NCBI GenBank assembly: GCA_014859985.1
Contig: JACZKN010000049.1
Span: 1-17,696, forward strand
Reading direction: 5' to 3'
Length of the DNA: 17,696 bases
Source: Candidatus Krumholzibacteriia bacterium
GTDB lineage: Bacteria > Krumholzibacteriota > Krumholzibacteriia > LZORAL124-64-63
The position numbers and the translations under genes were made by a program. The notes beneath the pieces were generated by a model that searched no databases, had not been told where the DNA came from, and worked only from the letters and a program-made list of their open reading frames with translations. Below, in pieces: positions 13,397 through 17,696 of the stretch (the first letter of the stretch is position 1; every line of letters begins with the position of its first letter).

Positions 13397-13424
13397 AGGA
13401 CAAAGATCGTCCTTTATGTAGAAT
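13397..13424 (+). promoter_or_regulatory. Candidate promoter of the secreted peptidase-like gene
   Basis: AGGACA (13397-13402) and TAGAAT (13419-13424) are 16 bases apart within an AT-rich patch (13375-13440) that stands out from the GC-rich surroundings. The start would be near 13431, with a leader of about 58 bases. AGGAC/GTCCT (13397-13401/13409-13413) also forms an inverted repeat between the two boxes. Confidence 0.45.
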
Positions 13425-13448
13425 TGAACACGCGAAATCATCAACGGT

Positions 13449-13471
13449 CCGGTCCGCAACCAGGGGACCGG
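13449..13471 (+). other. 5'-leader stem-loop of the peptidase-like gene
   Basis: CCGGTCC (13449-13455) pairs with GGACCGG (13465-13471) around a nine-base loop. A second copy of CGGTCC (13445-13450) could compete for the same partner. The hairpin ends a few bases before the GGAGGG ribosome site, so it could influence translation. I do not recognise a known riboswitch. Confidence 0.4.
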
Positions 13472-13488
13472 CCGTCGGAGGGTCTACC

Positions 13489-15474
13489 ATGCCTCGCCTG
13501 CTCAGCCGAATTCTTGTCTGCAGTTTCCTGCTGGCCATGGGCGCCGCCGGCAACGCCCAGGCCAACTGGTCCGGGATCTACCTGAGCCCGTACCAGTACA
13601 CGGCGGAATTCACCCAGGTCCCGGACTTCGACCAGCGCCGCGACGACCTGGCCAACTGGGGCGGGATGTACTGCGTGCCGACGGCCGCGGTCAACTGGTT
13701 GGCCTACATCGCGCGCCACGGCTACCCGATGATCGAACCGGGCAGCGAATCGCTGGCCTACTGGCACTCCGTCGGCGCCTACGACGAGGTCACCGCCCTG
13801 CTCGAGACGATGGGCATGTTCATGGGTACGGATCCCATCGACGGCACCGGCGCGGGCGCCAGTGAGGCCGGCATCCGGCAGTGGCTCGCGCAGAGCGGCA
13901 GCGGTTTCCTGATCACGGTCGACACCAAGTGGCTGGACACGTTCACGCCCCGTTTCGACAACATCGCCGCCTGGGTGAACCAGGGCGTGCCCGTCATGGG
14001 GACCGTCGGCTGGTATGACCAATTGGGCGACACCCTCACGCGGGTGGGCGGCCACGTGTTCAGCGTGGTCGGGGTCCAGCGCAACGGCACGGAGCGCGCG
14101 ATGGTCATCCTGGACCCGGCCGACGACCGCGAACTGGACACCCAGTCGGCGGTGAGGCCCGTCGCGTACGTGATCGAGCCCAGGGTGCACGAGGTCGGGG
14201 GCCTGCCCCGGATCGTGGACAAGGTCGTGGGCTACGGCAGCGGCTACATCGACGGCTACACGGTCCTGCGGCCCCTGGCGGGCCTGGCGACCTCGCAGGA
14301 CGGCGCCGAGCTCGTCCTGGTCAACCCGGTGCGGTTCGACTTCGACCCGGGTCCGACGCTGGATGCCATCGCCGCGCCGGACCGGGCGCGGATCATCGCC
14401 GTGGCTCCGGCGCCCGGATCCCCCTGGGTATACCTGGTCACGGAGGCGATCGCCGGCGCCGTGCCGTCCCGCCTGTGGCGTTTCGATCCGGCCGACCGCC
14501 GGTACATCGAGATGGCGCAGCTGGACAACGGCACGGACGTGGAGCTGGACCGCTTCGGCCGCATCTACGTGCTGGACGGCCGCACCCTGCGCTGCTTCGA
14601 GCTCGACGACGAGGACCGCCTGTTCGAGGTCGCGGCGGTCACGCCGCCGGTGCCCTGCACGACCCTGGCCCTGGACGACGTGAACGACCGCCTGGTGGTC
14701 CTGTGCGACGGCAGCGTCCTGCCGTTCGACCTGCGGGATCTCGACGCGCAGCCCGCGGAACCGATCCCGGCGGGCATCAGCCTGGGCGGGAGGGCGTCGA
14801 TCGCCGTCAGTCCCGAGGACGGGGCCGTCTTCCTGACCAGCGACCTCTCGCCGGCCATCTTCCGCCTGGACGGCGCGGGGAACTACCGCGCCATCGGGGA
14901 GGGGCTGCTGGCCCGGCCGCGCGACGTGTCCGTCGGCGACGCCGACCGCGTGACGGTCGTGGACGGTACCTCGGGGCTGACGAAGGTGTTCGGCCCGGAC
15001 GCGCAGACCGGCGACTGGGTCGAGGTCCCGGACGCGCCTTTCGCGGGCCTGGCCCTGGGCGGCGGCGTGATGGTCGCGCGTTCGCGCACCAACTTCGACC
15101 CGGCGCTCCACACCGGGCCGGCCTACCGCAACGTGCTGCCGCCGGACGCGGCGCCGGCGGCGGTCGGCGACCCGCTTGCGGACGCCGTGCCGGCGGTCCC
15201 GGCCATCAGCGGCGTGGCGCCCAACCCGTTCAACCCGCGCACGACGGTCTCCCTGGACCTGCCGCGGGAAGGCGCGGTCTCGGTCGCGGTGCACGACCTG
15301 CGCGGGCGCCTGGTGCGCACCCTGTTCAGCGGGAAGCTGGCGGCCGGCCGCCACGCGCTGGTCTGGGAGGGCATCGACCAGGGCGGCAGTCCGGCGGCCT
15401 CGGGCACCTACCTGGTGCGCCTGACGACGGCCGACGGCGTGCAGCAGACGGTGAAGATCACCCTGTCCAAGTAG
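13489..15474 (+). CDS. Secreted C39-like cysteine peptidase domain, beta-propeller and FlgD-Ig-like C-terminus
   Basis: The protein has 661 residues. A signal peptide (1 to about 25, ending NAQA) precedes a papain/C39-like domain (about 50-240). The putative catalytic residues are C62 in GGMYCVPTAAVNWLAY, H189 in RVGGHVFSVVGVQ and D209 in ILDPADD. The middle (about 290-560) is beta-propeller-like, with repeats such as LDRFGRIYVLDGRTLRCFEL and SPEDGAVFLTSDLSPAIFRLDG. The end (about 574-661) is a FlgD-Ig/type-9-sorting-like module: PNPFNPRTTVSLDLP, VHDLRGRLVRTLF, LVWEGIDQGG, SGTYLVRL. It is predicted to be outside the cell or on the surface; activity is inferred from the triad. GGAGGGT precedes the ATG at 13489. 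A promoter and a leader hairpin lie upstream. The gene follows the PilZ gene, whose stop is 150 bases away. Confidence 0.8.
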   Translation: MPRLLSRILVCSFLLAMGAAGNAQANWSGIYLSPYQYTAEFTQVPDFDQRRDDLANWGGMYCVPTAAVNWLAYIARHGYPMIEPGSESLAYWHSVGAYDEVTALLETMGMFMGTDPIDGTGAGASEAGIRQWLAQSGSGFLITVDTKWLDTFTPRFDNIAAWVNQGVPVMGTVGWYDQLGDTLTRVGGHVFSVVGVQRNGTERAMVILDPADDRELDTQSAVRPVAYVIEPRVHEVGGLPRIVDKVVGYGSGYIDGYTVLRPLAGLATSQDGAELVLVNPVRFDFDPGPTLDAIAAPDRARIIAVAPAPGSPWVYLVTEAIAGAVPSRLWRFDPADRRYIEMAQLDNGTDVELDRFGRIYVLDGRTLRCFELDDEDRLFEVAAVTPPVPCTTLALDDVNDRLVVLCDGSVLPFDLRDLDAQPAEPIPAGISLGGRASIAVSPEDGAVFLTSDLSPAIFRLDGAGNYRAIGEGLLARPRDVSVGDADRVTVVDGTSGLTKVFGPDAQTGDWVEVPDAPFAGLALGGGVMVARSRTNFDPALHTGPAYRNVLPPDAAPAAVGDPLADAVPAVPAISGVAPNPFNPRTTVSLDLPREGAVSVAVHDLRGRLVRTLFSGKLAAGRHALVWEGIDQGGSPAASGTYLVRLTTADGVQQTVKITLSK

Positions 15475-15490
15475 GGACGGTGCCGACGGT

Positions 15491-15519
15491 GGGGGGAGCG
15501 GCCCGGTGCCGCTCCTCCC
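15491..15519. terminator. Hairpin terminator between convergent genes
   Basis: GGGGGGAGCGGC (15491-15502) pairs with GCCGCTCCTCCC (15508-15519) through twelve pairs, one of them G-T, around a five-base loop. It lies between the plus-strand gene ending at 15474 and the minus-strand gene ending at 15547. There is no T-run on either side. Confidence 0.6.
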
Positions 15520-15546
15520 GCCGCGGACCGTGGTGGATAGCCCAGG

Positions 15547-16143
15547 CTAGTCGGCCGACCCGCGGTACAGGGCCTTCAGGTGGCTCCAGGTCCTGGTCCC
15601 GGTGTCGATCACGACGGGCTCCAGGGAATAGGAGCAGAAGGCGCAGCTCATCTCCCAGTGGACCAGGCCGACGCCGTCGGCGTACCAGCGGACGATGATG
15701 AATTCGACGCCGCCCCCGAAGTCCGTCGCCTCGCGGACGACCACGCAGTCCGGCGCCCAGGTGTCCTCGAAACCGACGATCGAGAAGATGTCGTAGTACT
15801 GCTCGTACTCGCCCCAGCGGCGGCCCCACGACTTGCCCGGTTCCAGCGGGAAATCCAGGTAGCAGGTCTCGCCCAGCCGGACGTCCCCGTCCGGGGCGAT
15901 GTGCCAGTGCTGCTCCTCGTAGTCGAAGAACTCGCCCTGGTAGTAGTGGGTCCGGGCCACGACACTGTTGCCCTCGGCGTCGTAACCGGTCACCAGCTCG
16001 TGGAAGTCGTGGCCGTCGCGGCCGCGGTACCAACGCTCGTTGCCCGGTTCCAGGAGCACGTACCAGTGGGGCTGCTGGGCGGTGGCCGCAGCGGCGGCCA
16101 GGAGAAAGAGGCAGGGCAGGAGAACGACCAGGATACGCCGCAT
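15547..16143 (-). CDS. Secreted protein of unknown function
   Basis: The protein has 198 residues. A signal peptide (about 1-22: LVVLLPCLFLLAAAAATA) is followed by a soluble, tyrosine- and tryptophan-rich domain (HWYVLLEPGNERWYRG, HYYQGEFFDYEEQHWHIAPDG, WGRRWGEYEQYYDIFS). I do not recognise a family. The alternating aromatic and acidic stretches look like a small beta-rich secreted domain. C-M-S-C-A-F-C-S-type cysteines near residue 165 (EMSCAFCSYS) could pair once exported. GGAGGTG precedes the ATG at 16143. It appears to be transcribed alone, from the extended -10 promoter at 16220-16228. Confidence 0.8.
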   Translation of the reverse strand: MRRILVVLLPCLFLLAAAAATAQQPHWYVLLEPGNERWYRGRDGHDFHELVTGYDAEGNSVVARTHYYQGEFFDYEEQHWHIAPDGDVRLGETCYLDFPLEPGKSWGRRWGEYEQYYDIFSIVGFEDTWAPDCVVVREATDFGGGVEFIIVRWYADGVGLVHWEMSCAFCSYSLEPVVIDTGTRTWSHLKALYRGSAD

Positions 16144-16219
16144 CGTCGCACCTCCGGCGCAGCGGCCGACCGACCGGCGGCGGGGTGCCCGCGGCCGGGA
16201 AGCCGGCCGTCCGGCGACA

Positions 16220-16228
16220 ATGATAGCA
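16220..16228 (-). promoter_or_regulatory. Extended -10 promoter of the secreted-protein gene
   Basis: On the minus strand, TGC-TATCAT (16228-16220) forms an extended -10 element. There is no good -35 hexamer at the right distance. The predicted start is near 16213, with a leader of about 70 bases. The hexamer is identical to that of the TonB receptor promoter. Confidence 0.4.
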
Positions 16229-16256
16229 CGAACGGCACCGCCGGGGGGCAGCCGAG

Positions 16257-16285
16257 TTGACGCCCGCCGCGCCCGCCGCTAGGAT
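16257..16285 (+). promoter_or_regulatory. Promoter of the DUF2797 gene
   Basis: TTGACG (16257-16262) and TAGGAT (16280-16285) are exactly 17 bases apart, nine of twelve consensus positions. The start would be near 16292, only about 22 bases before the ATG at 16314. Confidence 0.55.
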
Positions 16286-16313
16286 CGGCCGACGACTCGC
16301 ACCAGGAGGACCC

Positions 16314-17162
16314 ATGCTGCCCGTCTGGACCGGCACCCTGACCAAGATGCGCGCCGAAGCGGGCGAAGCCCGCGAGCCCGTGCGCTACAGCCTGGCCGAC
16401 GGCTGGTTCGAGGCCGAGCTGCGCACCGACGACCATCCCCTGAACCCGCACCTGGGGCAGCGCTGCGAGCTGCGCTTCACCGGCGCCATCTGCTGCGTGT
16501 ACTGCGGCCGCGAGACCAGGCAGACCTTCGGCCAGGGCTTCTGCTTCCCCTGTTCCCAGAACCGGGCCGAGGCCGACCTGTGCATCGTCAGGCCGGAGCT
16601 GTGCCACTACCACGACCCGGCCAACCCCTGCCGCGACGACAACTTCGCGCTCACCCAGTGCTTCCAGCCCCACTACCTGTACTGCGCCCTGACCTCGGGC
16701 ATCAAGGTGGGGATCACGCGGGAGCGGAACATCCCCTCGCGCTGGCTCGACCAGGGCGCCGTGGCGGCCATCCCCCTGGCGGTGCTGCCCAGCCGCCGGG
16801 AGGTCGGGCTGGTCGAGAAGCGCCTCAGCGAGGTCGGCTTCGCCGACAAGACCCACTGGACGCGGCTGCTCAAGGGCGACCCCGCGCCGGGGGAGTTCGA
16901 CCTGGGGGCCGCGGCGGCGGACGTGGTGGCGCGCCTCGAGGAATGGGGCGTGGGCGGCGTGCTGCCGCCGGAGCGGCGCATCGAACGGCGCTTCACCTAC
17001 CCGGTGCTGCAGTGGCCGGCCAAGGTCACCAGCTTCAACCTGGACAAGGATCCGCTCGCGGGCGGGGTGCTGCAGGGGATCAAGGGGCAGTACCTGATCT
17101 TCGACGGCGGGGTCATCAATCTGCGCAAGTACACGGGGTACAAGGTGGAGTTCCTGGCCTGA
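16314..17162 (+). CDS. DUF2797 zinc-ribbon protein
   Basis: The protein has 282 residues, as in the DUF2797 family. The N-terminal part (about 1-55) has the family start (LPVWTGTLTKM, NPHLGQRCELRFTG). A zinc ribbon follows, with C61-x2-C64 and C77-x2-C80 (CVYCGR, GFCFPCSQ), and a second cysteine/histidine group (C90, C97, H98, H100, C106). Then comes LYCALTSGIKVGITR, followed by IPSRWLDQGAVAAIPLA, a segment recalling GIY-YIG/T5orf172 domains. Function is unknown; a nucleic-acid role is plausible from the ribbon and this segment. The start is ATG 16314, set by AGGAGG upstream; an in-frame ATG at 16257 lies inside the promoter. It ends at a strong terminator. Confidence 0.88.
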   Translation: MLPVWTGTLTKMRAEAGEAREPVRYSLADGWFEAELRTDDHPLNPHLGQRCELRFTGAICCVYCGRETRQTFGQGFCFPCSQNRAEADLCIVRPELCHYHDPANPCRDDNFALTQCFQPHYLYCALTSGIKVGITRERNIPSRWLDQGAVAAIPLAVLPSRREVGLVEKRLSEVGFADKTHWTRLLKGDPAPGEFDLGAAAADVVARLEEWGVGGVLPPERRIERRFTYPVLQWPAKVTSFNLDKDPLAGGVLQGIKGQYLIFDGGVINLRKYTGYKVEFLA

Positions 17163-17188
17163 GCGGCGTCTCCCGGGACTGACCGACC

Positions 17189-17216
17189 GGCCCCCGCCCG
17201 TCAACGGGCGGGGGCC
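17189..17216 (+). terminator. Strong GC hairpin terminator after the DUF2797 gene
   Basis: GGCCCCCGCCCG (17189-17200) pairs perfectly with CGGGCGGGGGCC (17205-17216) around the tetraloop TCAA. The 12-base-pair stem lies 26 bases after the stop and is followed by TTCG, without a long T-run. Confidence 0.7.
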
Positions 17217-17298
17217 TTCGCCTGCCCGGCAGCGGGGCGGATCGCCGCGCCGGGGCCCGGCGGGACCGTTTGCCGCCTTGGCCCGGAGGTTGCCACCA

Positions 17299-17328
17299 CC
17301 GGGACCGAAGCAGGAGGCAGCCTCCCGG
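17299..17328 (+). other. Leader stem-loop of the 87-residue protein gene
   Basis: CCGGGA (17299-17304) can pair with TCCCGG (17323-17328), or GGAGG (17313-17317) with CCTCC (17321-17325). The two folds compete for the same bases just upstream of the AAGGAGG ribosome site. No promoter is evident between the previous terminator and this gene. Confidence 0.3.
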
Positions 17329-17346
17329 AACCAAGGAGGACCCGAC

Positions 17347-17610
17347 ATGGCCCATCGACCCGACACCCACCCCGCCGCCGACCCCGTGGCCGCCGACCCT
17401 ATGGCCGCCGACCTGGAGGCCAGCCTCGCCCGCCTGGGCGTGCGCGACCTGGAGGAGCGCCTGGAGCTGAGCCCGCTGCTGGCCGGCGCCGACCTGCAGG
17501 ACACCGACGCCTGCCGCTGCGAGTGTGTCTGCGACGACACGCCCGAGGATCCCTACGACCCGTTTTACCTGGAGCGGCGCGGCCTCACGGGCTTCGGGAC
17601 GCTGATCTGA
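17347..17610 (+). CDS. Small protein with C-x-C-x-C-x-C motif, unknown function
   Basis: The protein has 87 residues and matches no family I recognise. It has an N-terminal Ala-Asp-Pro repeat (residues 10-22: AADP, VAADP, MAAD), an amphipathic, acidic leader-like middle (23-53: LEASLARLGVRDLEERLEL, SPLLAGADLQDTD), four alternating cysteines (C56, C58, C60, C62) and an acidic aromatic tail (PEDPYDPFYLERRG). AAGGAGG lies before the ATG at 17347; an in-frame start at 17278 lacks such a site. There is no signal peptide. The layout (acidic helical leader, then a cysteine-dense core) resembles a RiPP precursor or a small metal-binding protein; neither is proven. No maturase gene lies beside it. A very long palindrome starts 26 bases after the stop. 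Confidence 0.8.
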   Translation: MAHRPDTHPAADPVAADPMAADLEASLARLGVRDLEERLELSPLLAGADLQDTDACRCECVCDDTPEDPYDPFYLERRGLTGFGTLI

Positions 17611-17636
17611 CGGTGACGCCGCGCGAACGGCAGGAA

Positions 17637-17696
17637 CAGGCGCGCCAGCCGCGGTCCGGAGCCCCGCGGGGCTCCGGACCGCGGCTGGCGCGCCTG
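17637..17696. repeat. Perfect 60-base palindrome at the right edge of the sequence
   Basis: Bases 17637-17666 and 17667-17696 are exact reverse complements with no loop and no mismatch; the centre is GAGCCCCGCGGGGCTC. The symmetry runs to the last base, so it may continue beyond the window. A transcription terminator for the 87-residue gene is possible, but stems elsewhere here are 11 to 12 base pairs with loops. A contig-end fold-back or assembly artefact is at least as likely. Confidence 0.9.

Noticed and set aside
13375..13488. c-di-GMP (GEMM) riboswitch upstream of the peptidase gene
   Set aside because: The conserved GEMM core sequences are absent; only a simple hairpin is visible.
13441..15354. 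A 637-codon open frame on the minus strand
   Set aside because: It mirrors the secreted peptidase-like gene; rich in Arg, Gln, His and Val with no recognisable domain.
1..17696. tRNA, rRNA, CRISPR, insertion sequence or prophage genes
   Set aside because: I saw no cloverleaf-like segment, direct-repeat array, transposase, integrase or phage protein; base composition is even apart from short promoter patches.

Overview
The window is very GC-rich (roughly 70% by eye), gene-dense bacterial DNA, with no mobile element, CRISPR array, rRNA or tRNA that I can see. I find 19 protein genes: one is cut by the left edge, and the last ends 86 bases before the right edge. The likely source is a Gram-negative bacterium of the FCB/Gemmatimonadota-like assemblage (for example Krumholzibacteriota or 'Eisenbacteria'-type lineages). 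This rests on a TonB-dependent receptor, secreted six-bladed beta-propeller proteins, a C-terminal FlgD-Ig-like module of the kind these phyla place on secreted proteins, a fused SpmA-SpmB protein, and overall base composition. It is an inference from protein style, not a marker-gene placement.

Layout. 1-1830 (minus): a copper-receptor-like TonB plug domain (partial) with its own promoter, preceded by an ANKH/MATE-like membrane transporter. 2003-4884 (plus): a secreted beta-propeller protein whose stop abuts the start of a YciH/SUI1-type factor, then 3-methyladenine DNA glycosylase I (tag), then an iron superoxide dismutase (sodB) with its own promoter. A GC-rich terminator hairpin separates these from 4962-7078 (minus): a family-2 glycosyltransferase overlapping a VanZ-like protein that carries a carbohydrate-binding-like tail. 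7177-8057 (minus): a hotdog thioesterase overlapping a CGGC-domain protein. 8214-10830 (plus): a CaCA-type Na+/Ca2+ exchanger and a B12-binding radical SAM enzyme. 10840-12805 (minus): an SpmAB fusion followed by a DUF4197 lipoprotein. 12988-15474 (plus): a PilZ protein, then a large secreted cysteine-peptidase-like/propeller/FlgD-Ig protein. 15547-16143 (minus): a secreted protein of unknown function. 16314-17610 (plus): a DUF2797 protein, a strong terminator, and an 87-residue protein with four alternating cysteines.

Most of this is housekeeping or envelope biology in short operons. No single multi-gene defence or biosynthetic system stands out. The least explained items are the 87-residue C-x-C-x-C-x-C protein (possible RiPP precursor or metal-binding protein), the perfect 60-base palindrome that forms the right end of the sequence (possible assembly fold-back), the VanZ/carbohydrate-binding fusion with its glycosyltransferase, the cysteine-peptidase/propeller/FlgD fusion, and a Fur-box-like site overlapping the sodB promoter. 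Several promoters can be read by eye. They share TTG-type -35 boxes with 16-17 base spacers and -10 boxes of the TAGGAT or TATCAT type. No stretch of more than 300 bases lacks a gene; the longest gaps are about 170-185 bases (1831-2002, 12806-12987, 16144-16313, 17163-17346).
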